In this document: piece after piece, positions 1-7,812 of the stretch | How positions within the stretch are numbered: position 1 is the first letter of the stretch | How the letters are laid out: each line of letters starts with the position of its first letter | NCBI GenBank assembly: GCA_031550435.1 | Contig: JAVBOO010000006.1 | Span: 1-37,537 of the forward strand | DNA: 37,537 nucleotides | Source of the DNA: JAVBOO01 sp031550435 | GTDB lineage: Bacteria; Bacillota; Clostridia; Lachnospirales; WRAX01 | Reading direction: 5' to 3' | Program-made: the position numbers and the translations under genes | Notes under the pieces: model-generated | Databases searched by the model: none | What the model was told of the DNA's origin: nothing | The model's input: only the letters and a program-made list of their open reading frames with translations

Positions 1-462
1 TAAATTGATTTATAACGGTCAAAATTGTAGGGGCGCGCATTGCGCGTCCGTCGTCAATATATTGCCCTCAATAATATTCATCCTCGTTCCATTTTGCAGC
101 GAACAGCCAATTGCCGCCTACAATTTAAAACGGACGGCCCGGCTGCCGCAGCAGACGGCCATTGGCCGCCCCTACTTTAAATTGATTTATAACGGTCAAA
201 ACTGTAGGGGCGCGCATTGCGCGTCCGTCGTCAATATATGCCCTCAATAATATTCATCCTCGTTCCATTTTGCAGCGGACAGCCAATTGCCGCCTACAAT
301 TTAAAACGGACTGCCCGGCTCCCCTAACGGACGGCCCGGCTCCCCTAACGGACGGCCCGGCTGCCGCATCGTACGGCCATTGGCCGCCCCTACTTTAAAT
401 TGATTTATAACGGTCAAAATTGTAGGGGCGCGCATTGCGCGTCCGTCGTCAATATATTGCCC
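1..462. repeat. R1: REP/RAYT-derived tandem repeat array
   Basis: Two full units and a partial third start near 2, 178 and 396 (periods about 177 and 218). Each unit holds a segment beginning TAAATTGATTTATAACGGTC, a GC-rich palindrome (GGGGCGCGCATTGCGCGTCC), and a second palindrome of the GGCCATTGGCC type. The first two units also carry, in reverse orientation, the last codons and TGA stop of a RAYT-like gene (AAKWNEDEYY) at about 67-101 and 240-275. That ending differs from the intact neighbouring gene (ARWVEDEYY), so these are tails of a different copy. Unit two is lengthened by a small 24-bp-type triplication (CGGACGGCCCGGCTCCCCTAA-like) near 305-365. Confidence 0.85.
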
Positions 463-993
463 TCAATAATATTCATCCTCAACCCATCTTGCAGGATTTT
501 CGTCTATGTACCGCCAATGATTCTGATAATCCTCTTCATTTCGAATGACATGGTCGTGGAATGATTTCTGCCACATTGAAAATCCAATTTGTTTTGTAAC
601 GTAGCCTTTAAATTGATTGATGACGGTCGAAATTGTAGGGGCGCGCATTGCGCGTCCGTCGTTAATCAATAAAATCATATGTATGTGGTTTGGCATGATA
701 ACATATTTGTCAGCCTCTACATTTTCGTAAATTTCATGTATTTTTTGTATCGCTTCATCAACAATTATACCATATTCAGATAATATGATGTGAGGCGGAC
801 GGCCAATGGCCGCCTCTACTTTTAATTGATTGACGACAGTCGAAACTGTAGGCGGACGGCCAATGGCCGCCTCAACGATTTTGCCCAGCAATTCATGTCT
901 GTCTTTTACGCAAATGGTTATAAAATATGCGCCGTTTTGGGAATAATCAAAACCTCTTAACCTGATATTCTTTCTTTGTGGTAAATCTTTCAT
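463..993 (-). CDS. REP-associated tyrosine transposase (RAYT, IS200-like Y1 family)
   Basis: A 176-aa single-strand HUH endonuclease-like protein of the Y1_Tnp family, which in known systems cleaves and moves REP hairpins. The start ATG is preceded by GAGGTG at 8-nt spacing. The HUH-type motif is PNHIHMILL at residues 101-109 and the likely catalytic tyrosine is in RNEEDYQNHWRYI at 151-163. The N-terminal RLRGFDYSQNGAYFIT is typical. Two segments (about residues 41-67 and 112-129) are read directly out of repeat units of the flanking array, yet the frame stays open. The usual RAYT stop context (EDEYY-stop) is intact. The gene lies against its own REP array, as RAYTs usually do. Activity cannot be judged because insertion 41-67 may disturb the fold. 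Confidence 0.85.
   Translation of the reverse strand: MKDLPQRKNIRLRGFDYSQNGAYFITICVKDRHELLGKIVEAAIGRPPTVSTVVNQLKVEAAIGRPPHIILSEYGIIVDEAIQKIHEIYENVEADKYVIMPNHIHMILLINDGRAMRAPTISTVINQFKGYVTKQIGFSMWQKSFHDHVIRNEEDYQNHWRYIDENPARWVEDEYY
610..669. repeat. R1 unit inside the RAYT coding region (copy a)
   Basis: The segment AAATTGATTGATGACGGTCG through the GCGCGCATTGCGCG palindrome to GTCGTTAATCAA matches the units at 2-60, 178-235 and 396-452 with few changes. It is read in frame as DGRAMRAPTISTVINQFKG in the transposase. Confidence 0.8.
790..875. repeat. R1 palindrome pair inside the RAYT coding region (copy b)
   Basis: Two identical REP-like hairpins, AGGCGGACGGCCAATGGCCGCCT-type, at 793-815 and 850-872 are separated by a 34-bp spacer that again encodes a PTVSTVVNQLK motif. 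Both palindromes are read as EAAIGRPP on the minus strand. They match the ACGGCCATTGGCCGCC palindromes of the array at 155-172 and 372-389. Confidence 0.8.
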
Positions 994-1093
994 AAAAAAT
1001 TCACCTCGCTTGGTGCGCCCGTTTTAACTCGTACTGCCGAATAAAACCACTATAAGCTCGAGCAAGCCGTACGCGCTCCGTTTATCGCGTAGT

Positions 1094-1455
1094 GTAAGTA
1101 TTTTTTGCGGTATTTTACTTCCGCGGTATTATACTTCGGCAATAAAATATATCGAAACCCTCGTTATATTTTATTGTACCCTCGCTTCGGATCAGAAATC
1201 GCTGCAAGAAGCACGCAGACGATTCCTAAACGCTCCGGCTCGGCACGAGTAACCGCGTAAGTATTTTTTGCGGTATTTTACTTCCGCGGTAATATTACTT
1301 CGGCAATAAAATATATCGAAACCCTCGTTATATTTTATTGTACCCTCGCTTCGGATCAGAAATCGCTGCAAGAAGCACGCAGACGATTTCTAAGCGCTCC
1401 GGCTCGGCACGAGTAACCGCGTAAGTATTTTTTGCGGTATTTTACTTCCGCGGTA
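1094..1455. repeat. R2: 163-bp tandem repeat (two units plus partial third)
   Basis: The 588-bp gap between the RAYT gene and the methylase contains no gene. Units beginning GTAAGTATTTTTTGCGGTAT start at 1094, 1257 and 1421. Each unit contains an imperfect hairpin (ACCGCGTAAGTA...TACTTCCGCGGT), a second hairpin (AAAATATA...TATATTTT) and a CTCGCTTCGGATCAGAAATC tail. Single or partial copies recur at 2620, 10743, 15510, 17007, 23055 and 32148, so this is a dispersed family of this genome. Confidence 0.85.
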
Positions 1456-1581
1456 ATATTGTACTATTGTAAACATGTTTATTCAATGATAAAATGCTTG
1501 AGGACGTGTAAAATCGAAGTTTATTTCGTGCCGTTAAAACGGTGTGTTTATACTTTCAAAGTCAAACAAGGAGCGTCACAG

Positions 1582-2616
1582 ATGACAAAATACGCAATAC
1601 TTGCATACCCGGGACATAACAGAGTATTTTTTGCCGAATCCGCAAAGCTTGCGGCCGCCGAGGCTGAGCTTGCGCTCAGAAAACTCTCTCCGGGCTTTTC
1701 TGAACTGAAAACTGAGCTTATAGGTTCGGTTCTGTACTATACGTTTGCAACTCCCGATAAATTGGGGCAGCATGAGATCGACAGGCTGTATTCCCTGTCA
1801 TTATGTTACGCTTTATTCGAGTTTGACGGAAAGAGTTTGTTTCCTCTGGAAAATAGGGGCGAAGAGTTTTTCGACTCTTCTTTGGGGACCATACTGAAGT
1901 ACTCGGGAAAAACAAACGAGCTCTTTACAAAAATGATGATAAACCAAGCGCTGTACAGTTCGAAGTTTTTCGGCGAAACCGTCACACTGCTCGACCCGAT
2001 GTGCGGAAAAGGCACAACGCTTTTTGAGGGGTTGCGCCTGGGATATAACGCTTGCGGAATCGAGCTTGATTCAAAGGCTGTTCACGAAGCCGCCGTATTT
2101 TTCAAGAAATACCTCGAGAACGAAAAATTCAAACACCAACACAGCTCTCAGAGGCTGAGCGGGCCGAACAAGTCTTTCACATCCAATATTGACGGTTTCA
2201 CGTTTGCCCGCGATAAGGAATCATATAAGACGGACGACAAACGCAGAGAACTTGTGCTTGTTTCCGGGGATACGAGAAACGCGGCGAACTTTTTCAAGGC
2301 AAACACGTTTCATATAATTGTGGCAGACTTGCCCTACGGCATAGCTCACGGAAATGTTACCGAATCCGTCCGCAAAGCCGGAGTAACCAGAAATCCGTCC
2401 GCGCTCATGTCTGAATGCCTGCCGGTATGGCAGAAGCTTTTAAAACCGGGCGGGGCGATAGCCATGTCCTGGAACACGTTTGTGCTTAAGCGTGAAGAAC
2501 TTAAAGCGCTTGCCGAGAGTTACGGCTTTCGCGTTATGTCCGGGCATCCGTATGACGATTTGGTTCACAGGGTAGATCAGGCGATAAAAAGAGATGTAAT
2601 CATCGCCGTTAAATAG
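1582..2616 (+). CDS. Putative RNA/DNA methylase (UPF0020/TRM11-like, SAM-dependent)
   Basis: A 344-aa protein. The ATG is chosen because AAGGAG ends 8 nt upstream; an in-frame upstream extension would read through repeat R2. The SAM-binding motif I is DPMCGKGTTLFEG at residues 138-150 and the catalytic motif IV is DLPYG at 249-253, an N/DPPY variant. This pattern is that of the PF01170 putative RNA methylases, such as TRM11/TrmG10-like enzymes making guanine-N2 methylations in tRNA. The N-terminal 110 residues carry no domain I recognise, and a THUMP domain is not obvious. The gene stands alone between repeat copies. Substrate (tRNA, rRNA or DNA) cannot be fixed from sequence. Confidence 0.75.
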   Translation: MTKYAILAYPGHNRVFFAESAKLAAAEAELALRKLSPGFSELKTELIGSVLYYTFATPDKLGQHEIDRLYSLSLCYALFEFDGKSLFPLENRGEEFFDSSLGTILKYSGKTNELFTKMMINQALYSSKFFGETVTLLDPMCGKGTTLFEGLRLGYNACGIELDSKAVHEAAVFFKKYLENEKFKHQHSSQRLSGPNKSFTSNIDGFTFARDKESYKTDDKRRELVLVSGDTRNAANFFKANTFHIIVADLPYGIAHGNVTESVRKAGVTRNPSALMSECLPVWQKLLKPGGAIAMSWNTFVLKREELKALAESYGFRVMSGHPYDDLVHRVDQAIKRDVIIAVK

Positions 2617-2619
2617 GTT

Positions 2620-2725
2620 TTTATTACTCCGGCAACAAATGATAGAAAAACGCAATGTTTTGTTGTTCCCTCACTTCGGATCAGAAATCTCCCATGCGGC
2701 AGCAGCGTAAACCTGCGTCAGCTTA
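2620..2725. repeat. R2-family copy (CGGCAACAAA hairpin type)
   Basis: TTACTCCGGCAACAAATGAT followed by TTTTGTTGTTCCCTCACTTC and GGATCAGAAATC matches the second half of the R2 unit. It lies just after the methylase stop and could act as its transcript end. Confidence 0.6.
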
Positions 2726-2794
2726 GGAATTTATCAGCGCAGAAGTTGAATACCATGTAATACGTATAAATCTCATTTAAGGAAGTTTTTGAAG

Positions 2795-4648
2795 ATGAAG
2801 GATTTTTTAAGCACAATTAATCTCAAAAGCAAGTTTAGACTGTGTATGATATTCCTGTCGCCGTTAATATCAATGCTTGCGCTCGAAATATTAAACGGCG
2901 CCGGAGTTTTCAAAAGCCCGCTAGCTTTTTTCGGCTCGCTGATCCTGTTTTATATACTGTACACATTCTTGTACATATTGTTCGGCAGAGTCGGCTGGGC
3001 CGCTCTGGCAGGGAATTTGGGCATGTACGTCCTATATATATTTAACTTCTATAAAAAGGTTTTAACGGGGCTTGTGCTTTCTCCCGCCGATATAAACTTC
3101 TCGAACCATCTGGGGGAGATAATGAATTTCGTTAAAATCGACATGTATTTTTCGGTCATTATAAGCTTTATTATCCTGGCTGCAATCACCGTTTTGATGT
3201 TTTTCTACGGAACGCCCTATAACATGAAGCTGAAAACGAGGGTGATTATACTTCCGTGCTATGTTATGGCTTTTTCGCTTTTTTCGACAGAAGGCTTTAA
3301 CGGTATCTTTTTTCAAAAAATGCTGAAAAACTCAGTGAACAGAACCTATGCGGAAAACAGCATCGCGCTCGGCTTTCTTACCCTGATGCGCAACGAGGAT
3401 CTGCGGGATATGCAAATGGATAACATCGACTACAGCAAAGAGCTTATGGATAGCCTTATCAATAAGGTCGAAAAGAAAATCGCAACCGACAACAGGAAAA
3501 CGAACGTTTCCGATCTTAAGCCGAATGTTATCGCCATTATGAGCGAAGCGTTCGTTGATCCGACTGTATGGGGCGGCAATGTAACCTTCTCTCAAGACCC
3601 GGTTCCGACGTTGCACGAACTGCAAAAAACTGCTACAACGGGGCAGATTATCTCTCCCGTGTTCGGAGGCCACACCTGCAATACGGAATACGAGTTCTTG
3701 ACCGGTAACGCTATGTCCTATGTCGGTATCGGGCATATACCGTATCAAATGCCGGATATCTATGTGCCGGACACCGATTACAGAGCGCTTCCGCAGATTT
3801 TCAAGCAAAACGGCTATAAGACAGTCGGAATTCACACGTATTTTGAATCATTCTTTAATAGAAACGTTATATATCCCCGATTCGGATTTGATGAATATAT
3901 CGGGATAGAAAGTATGCCTGACAGCTATCTTAAAGGCCAGTATACCTCAGACGAATATTTTACCACAAAAATAATCGAGCAGATTGACAATACTGACGAG
4001 CCGCTTTTCCTGTTTGGAATCTCGATGCAAAATCATTATACCTTCCTTCCGGACAAGTACGAAAATCTTGAAATAACTGCTAACAGCCCAAACTTAGACG
4101 ACTACCTCAACAGCGTAATAAGCACGTATACCCAAGGTGTTTATGACGCCGATAAACAGCTGGGCAGGTTAATCGAGCATATAAAGGAATCGGGTAAGCC
4201 GACTATAGTCCTGTTTTTCGGCGACCATAACCCCATGCTGGGAAACACGTCATACGAAGCGTTCCAGGCTCTCGGAATGGTACACGAGGGCGAGTTGACT
4301 GATTGGACGCTTGAAGAGCGCCGCAATCTCTTTGCAACGCCGTATGCAATGTGGTCAAACTTTGATATGCCGGTGAAAGACATCGGCAATGTAAGCCCGT
4401 ATTTTATGGGCCCGATGTTGCTGGAAAACGCCGGGTTGCATAAAAACCTGTATTTTCAGTTCCTGTACTATGCCTACGATAAGTTCCACGCTATGAAAAC
4501 GGATTTATACGTTAACCAGAATGACCAGTATTATGCCGAGCCTCTGGGCGAGGACGAAAGTATACTTGAAATGCTGTACTATTTCCAGTATGACAGGATT
4601 GCCGGAGCGCACTACTCAGACGAAGAACAGGCAAAAATGCTGAAATGA
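2795..4648 (+). CDS. LtaS-type membrane sulfatase (phosphoglycerol transferase-like)
   Basis: A 617-aa membrane enzyme of the alkaline phosphatase/sulfatase superfamily, LtaS group. Family members polymerise or transfer glycerol-phosphate from phosphatidylglycerol outside the cell. About five hydrophobic segments lie between residues 15 and 170. The extracellular domain begins near NVIAIMSEAF (about 244-253; metal-ligand Glu251). The presumed threonine nucleophile is in GGHTCNTEYEFLTG (Thr294), and FFGDHNPMLG (Asp477, His478) supplies later metal ligands. The ATG at 2795 follows AAGGAAG at 9 nt; an in-frame TTG two codons earlier is less well placed. It is monocistronic between two repeat-rich gaps. 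Whether it makes lipoteichoic acid or modifies another glycan is not visible. Confidence 0.85.
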   Translation: MKDFLSTINLKSKFRLCMIFLSPLISMLALEILNGAGVFKSPLAFFGSLILFYILYTFLYILFGRVGWAALAGNLGMYVLYIFNFYKKVLTGLVLSPADINFSNHLGEIMNFVKIDMYFSVIISFIILAAITVLMFFYGTPYNMKLKTRVIILPCYVMAFSLFSTEGFNGIFFQKMLKNSVNRTYAENSIALGFLTLMRNEDLRDMQMDNIDYSKELMDSLINKVEKKIATDNRKTNVSDLKPNVIAIMSEAFVDPTVWGGNVTFSQDPVPTLHELQKTATTGQIISPVFGGHTCNTEYEFLTGNAMSYVGIGHIPYQMPDIYVPDTDYRALPQIFKQNGYKTVGIHTYFESFFNRNVIYPRFGFDEYIGIESMPDSYLKGQYTSDEYFTTKIIEQIDNTDEPLFLFGISMQNHYTFLPDKYENLEITANSPNLDDYLNSVISTYTQGVYDADKQLGRLIEHIKESGKPTIVLFFGDHNPMLGNTSYEAFQALGMVHEGELTDWTLEERRNLFATPYAMWSNFDMPVKDIGNVSPYFMGPMLLENAGLHKNLYFQFLYYAYDKFHAMKTDLYVNQNDQYYAEPLGEDESILEMLYYFQYDRIAGAHYSDEEQAKMLK

Positions 4649-4737
4649 TTGCCTGTCGGGCCGAACTTTGCGAAGCGCAGCGGAAAAAAGCAAGCGTTTC
4701 GCTCCGCAAAATGCCGGGGTAAAAATTACAGTGCAAA

Positions 4738-4845
4738 ATATAGTCAGTTAAATTCAAAACCGTCCAAGCGAAGCTTGAGCGGTTTTGAATTTAACGCCCG
4801 ACGTCCTACAGTCGTTTAAGACTGGTATTGTCTTAAAAGACTGTA
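4738..4845. repeat. R3: 105-bp two-hairpin dispersed repeat, copy 1
   Basis: TAGTCAGTTAAATTCAAAAC begins an element with an inverted repeat AAAACCGTCC...GAGCGGTTTT, then a second stem ACAGTCGTTTAAGAC...GTCTTAAAAGACTGT. A near-identical copy lies at 22945-23052 in the origin region. Confidence 0.8.
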
Positions 4846-4889
4846 AAAACAGCGCAAAGAACGATTGCCGTTTCTTTCCGCTGTTTTTT
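4846..4889 (-). terminator. Bidirectional intrinsic terminator after flgE
   Basis: The stem AACAGCGCAAAGAA / TTTCTTTCCGCTGTT has runs of T on both sides (T6 on the plus strand, TTTT on the minus strand). It lies 10 bp past the flgE stop and would end the flagellar operon. Confidence 0.75.
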
Positions 4890-4897
4890 GTTTTATC

Positions 4898-6295
4898 CTA
4901 TCTCTTCAAATTTACAAGTTCCTGAAGCATATCGTCGGAAGTTGTTATGACTCTCGAGTTTGCCTGGAAGCCTCTTTGCGCGGTAATCATTTCCGTAAAC
5001 TCGGCAGCAAGATCGACATTGGCCATCTCAAGAACGCCCGCAAGCAGTGTCGCTCCCTCTCCCGGGGGAACGCCCACTCCGTCAAAACTGCCGGAGTTTG
5101 TTGTTGAAACATAGAGATTTGAGCCTTTGCGCTCAAGGCCTGCGGGGTTTTTAAACTGCGCGAGCGCAATCTGCCATAAATCTTTTGTCTTTCCGTTAGA
5201 ATATCGCCCCGTTATAACGCCGTCAGAACCGATGCTGACACCGGTGAGTGTGCCGGGCTTGTTTCCGTCTCTCGTCTCAGACGTTGCGTCAGATGTTCCG
5301 CTGAACTGTTTAAGCCCGGTCAGCGTGATGACGACAGGCTCTCCGAACGCGGACTCAGGCGATAAAGCGCCGGCTGCGTCATCAAACGTGAACTCAATGC
5401 CTGTCATAACAGTAAGATCGGGATAACCGAAAGTATCAAACTTAAACTTGCCTATTTCGTTAAACTTGAATGCTGCCGGAGGTGTTGTCTGCGCCGTTGT
5501 CGTAATCGTGGCGTTGTAAGGCGCCGCTCCTGACAGCGGATTTGTTCCTCCGCTTGCTGCGGTCGGCGTATCGCCGATATATATGCCTTTGGATTTGTCA
5601 CCTTCGGGATACATATAGTTTCCGATTGAGTATGACCAGTCTTTAGCCGTCTTATCATACTGCATCCTGACATCTATAACATATTTGTTGCCCAAGGAGT
5701 CGAAAACAGACATGGTTGTCTCCTTGGGGAACTCATCCAGGCCGTTAAGATTGCCCTTAAAATCTATGAGTGTTGTTCTGGCGGGATTCATGATTTCGTC
5801 GTTTCCGGTTATCTGTATCGGTTTAACTCCGGTTTTTTGAATGACCGTCGTTCCCGGTACGTTGCCCGCTTCGGCCTTCCAGCCGTTAAGCATCATTCCC
5901 TGCGGAGTCGTAAGATTTCCAAAATTGTCGAGTCTGAAGGCTCCCGCCCTCGTGAAGTATGTTCCGCTCGCGTCCGACACGACAAAGAAGCCTTCTCCCT
6001 GTATCATAAGATCGTAGGGGTTGTCTGTTCTTTGCGCCGCGCCGGGCGTCATAAGCATATCAATTGAAGCAACGTTTACGCCCAAGCCGATCTGCATCGC
6101 GTTTGTACCGCCTCTGCCGACATCCGGATTTGCTCCGGAAGCTCCTGAAAGCGTCTGGCTGAAAACCTCGTTAAATGTGATTCTGCTCGATTTATAACCT
6201 GCCGTGTTAACATTGGCGATATTGTTTGCAATAACGTCCATTTTGGTTTGATGAACCCGAAGTCCTGAGACTCCCGAGAACATGGAACGCATCAT
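4898..6295 (-). CDS. flgE: Flagellar hook protein FlgE
   Basis: A 465-aa hook subunit, exported by the flagellar type III apparatus and assembled on the rod under the FlgD cap. The N-terminus RSMFSGVSGLRVHQTKMD and ANNIANVNTAGYKSSRITF is the flagellar rod/hook N-terminal coiled-coil domain. The C-terminus NVDLAAEFTEMITAQRGFQA with NSRVITTSDDMLQELVNLKR is the matching C-terminal domain. The ATG-ATG start at 6295 is chosen because AGGAGG lies 9 nt upstream; a longer in-frame reading adds 17 residues without a ribosome site. It is the last gene of the operon. Clostridial operons usually continue into flbD, motA, motB and fliL, which are absent here. Confidence 0.95.
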   Translation of the reverse strand: MMRSMFSGVSGLRVHQTKMDVIANNIANVNTAGYKSSRITFNEVFSQTLSGASGANPDVGRGGTNAMQIGLGVNVASIDMLMTPGAAQRTDNPYDLMIQGEGFFVVSDASGTYFTRAGAFRLDNFGNLTTPQGMMLNGWKAEAGNVPGTTVIQKTGVKPIQITGNDEIMNPARTTLIDFKGNLNGLDEFPKETTMSVFDSLGNKYVIDVRMQYDKTAKDWSYSIGNYMYPEGDKSKGIYIGDTPTAASGGTNPLSGAAPYNATITTTAQTTPPAAFKFNEIGKFKFDTFGYPDLTVMTGIEFTFDDAAGALSPESAFGEPVVITLTGLKQFSGTSDATSETRDGNKPGTLTGVSIGSDGVITGRYSNGKTKDLWQIALAQFKNPAGLERKGSNLYVSTTNSGSFDGVGVPPGEGATLLAGVLEMANVDLAAEFTEMITAQRGFQANSRVITTSDDMLQELVNLKR

Positions 6296-6443
6296 AATAA
6301 ATGACCTCCTCTGCGCAAATGCGCCTTTCTCGATTACACGGAGCAAATTATGTACCGGACATGTTTTGCCCGAAACTTTACGCCGCGTTGACGCGATTTT
6401 ATTCCTTCTGTCATTCCGGAATAATAGCCCCCCTGAGGTCCGG

Positions 6444-6848
6444 CTATACTATTACCGCGCCGTCAATATTAGTAAAAATATTCTCACCGCCGTCATTGTT
6501 TACAGCGGTTACAACCGTCTTGTTCTTTGTGTTTACAACGAAGTAAACATCGTCAAGCATGACGAGGCTGTCTTTTATGCCTTTTTGCGCGGCCTGAGCA
6601 ACTCCTTTTTCAAGCCTTGTCATCTGGGCGGCTGTAAGATTAATATTTCTCAGCTCCAGCCTTTTTTCGGCATGCTTCGAAAATGAAATCTTCGAGCCTT
6701 CATTGATTTTTTCCGAGAGTATCTGTCCGAAACCGCCGTTTTGTGCATCCTGTCGGCCGTTTTGTATACCGAGTCCCCTGTTGGCGAACGTTGACGGATT
6801 TATTCTCACGGGCTGCAATTTTATGTTATTATCGCTGTCCAAAGTCAC
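6444..6848 (-). CDS. Small flagellar operon protein (TIGR02530-like)
   Basis: A 134-aa cytoplasmic protein of the family conserved between flgD and flgE in Firmicutes. The central stretch KISFSKHAEKRLELRNINLT and the later LVMLDDVYFVVNTKNKTVVTA are typical. Function is not established; a role in hook assembly or its regulation is assumed from position. The start is GTG, 9 bp after the flgD stop, with GGGGCGG just upstream, so translation is probably coupled. A 148-bp space separates it from flgE, longer than elsewhere in the operon. Confidence 0.85.
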   Translation of the reverse strand: MTLDSDNNIKLQPVRINPSTFANRGLGIQNGRQDAQNGGFGQILSEKINEGSKISFSKHAEKRLELRNINLTAAQMTRLEKGVAQAAQKGIKDSLVMLDDVYFVVNTKNKTVVTAVNNDGGENIFTNIDGAVIV

Positions 6849-6857
6849 ACCGCCCCG

Positions 6858-7802
6858 CTATTTGAGTATTTCGCTGAATTTAATCATTTCGTCTCCAACC
6901 GTCAAATACGGTACTTTGTCCTTTATCAGAACTCCGTCGGCAACTCCGTTGAGACTCAGCGACTTTATTTCCTTGCCCACGTATTTTAGTGCCTCGATAA
7001 CCCTGTCAATTTTTTCGATCTCGACAAGTTTGTCTCCAAGCTGTAAATACGCTTTGTCGTCTTTTATCGTTACGCCGCCTATTTTGTACGGCAATCTTGT
7101 TACAACGCCTTCCTCGTCTGTCTCCTCGATGCTGACGGTCTTTCCCGTGAGAAGGCTCCCGTCCGCAACAGATATAACTTCTTGAGGATAAATTTCCTTG
7201 TTTCCTACAACGAGTATCGGAACGCCGAGCGCAAATTTCACATAGTCGACCTTGCCCTCGACAAATTCTGCCGGCTTGTCACCGTCCTGAACAATGGCCT
7301 GTATATACTTGCCGACAAGCATTATGTTCTGGGAGTTGAACAAATTATCGTTCATGGATTTCGCAATAGTCGTCTGCGCATCCGTAAACACATTCTTAAC
7401 ATCGCTCGCCTTGTATTCGGCCTCGCCGATAACAACATACGGCTCGCCGTTTTTAAGCACGACAGAGTCAACATATCCGCCGAATTCTTCGATTTGACCG
7501 CTGACCGGGTTCATCGCCTGTCCCGCGACCGTTCTTCCTATCATGGAAAAGCTCTGAGAATACGACATGGTCGCGTTAAGATTCTGCATTTGTTCAAGCG
7601 CCGAAAACTGGGCCATCTGCGCGACAAATTCCTTGTCGTCCATCGGGTTCATCGGGTCCTGATACTTCATTTGTGTTATAAGAAGCAATAAGAAAGCGTT
7701 TTTATCGATTTGCGAGTTTTGAGTTCTCGGCGCAACTGCAGCCTGCTGCTGAACCTGTTCGCTCTGCAAAGTGTAATCTCCCCAAAGTCGAGAGTCTGAC
7801 AT
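6858..7802 (-). CDS. flgD: Flagellar hook-capping protein FlgD with extended repeat C-terminus
   Basis: A 314-aa protein. Residues 35-75 (NAFLLLLITQMKYQDP, FVAQMAQFSALEQMQNL) are the diagnostic FlgD N-terminal region that caps the growing hook. The rest is unusual. The canonical G-K-x-V / V-x-x-V-x-x-x-x-G-x-P-Y / VGD module (87-139) is followed by three more versions at about 161-213, 217-269 and 274-313. Each ends in a segment such as PYVVIGEAEYKASDV, PILVVGNKEIYPQEV, AYLQLGDKLVEIEKI or PYLTVGDEMIKFSEI. The usual FnIII-like insert is not evident. The start ATG is 10 bp after the fliK stop, giving a tight fliK-flgD-small protein-flgE order. Confidence 0.93.
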   Translation of the reverse strand: MSDSRLWGDYTLQSEQVQQQAAVAPRTQNSQIDKNAFLLLLITQMKYQDPMNPMDDKEFVAQMAQFSALEQMQNLNATMSYSQSFSMIGRTVAGQAMNPVSGQIEEFGGYVDSVVLKNGEPYVVIGEAEYKASDVKNVFTDAQTTIAKSMNDNLFNSQNIMLVGKYIQAIVQDGDKPAEFVEGKVDYVKFALGVPILVVGNKEIYPQEVISVADGSLLTGKTVSIEETDEEGVVTRLPYKIGGVTIKDDKAYLQLGDKLVEIEKIDRVIEALKYVGKEIKSLSLNGVADGVLIKDKVPYLTVGDEMIKFSEILK

Positions 7803-7812
7803 GCTTTCACCC

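Noticed and set aside
5..250. An 81-codon frame at the left edge
   Set aside because: It is a translation of the R1 repeat array: the same residues repeat in the second unit and the frame matches no protein.
1..460. CRISPR array
   Set aside because: The repeats are long, unequal in period, and contain coding fragments and palindromes; there are no regular unique spacers and no cas genes.
1432..1581. 50-residue N-terminal extension of the methylase
   Set aside because: It comes from the R2 repeat; the same residues (RYFTSAVIL) occur at 23114 next to ackA. AAGGAG supports the ATG at 1582.
7182..7691. Long plus-strand frame opposite flgD
   Set aside because: It is a shadow of a clearly coding gene, rich in His and Arg as expected for antisense reading.
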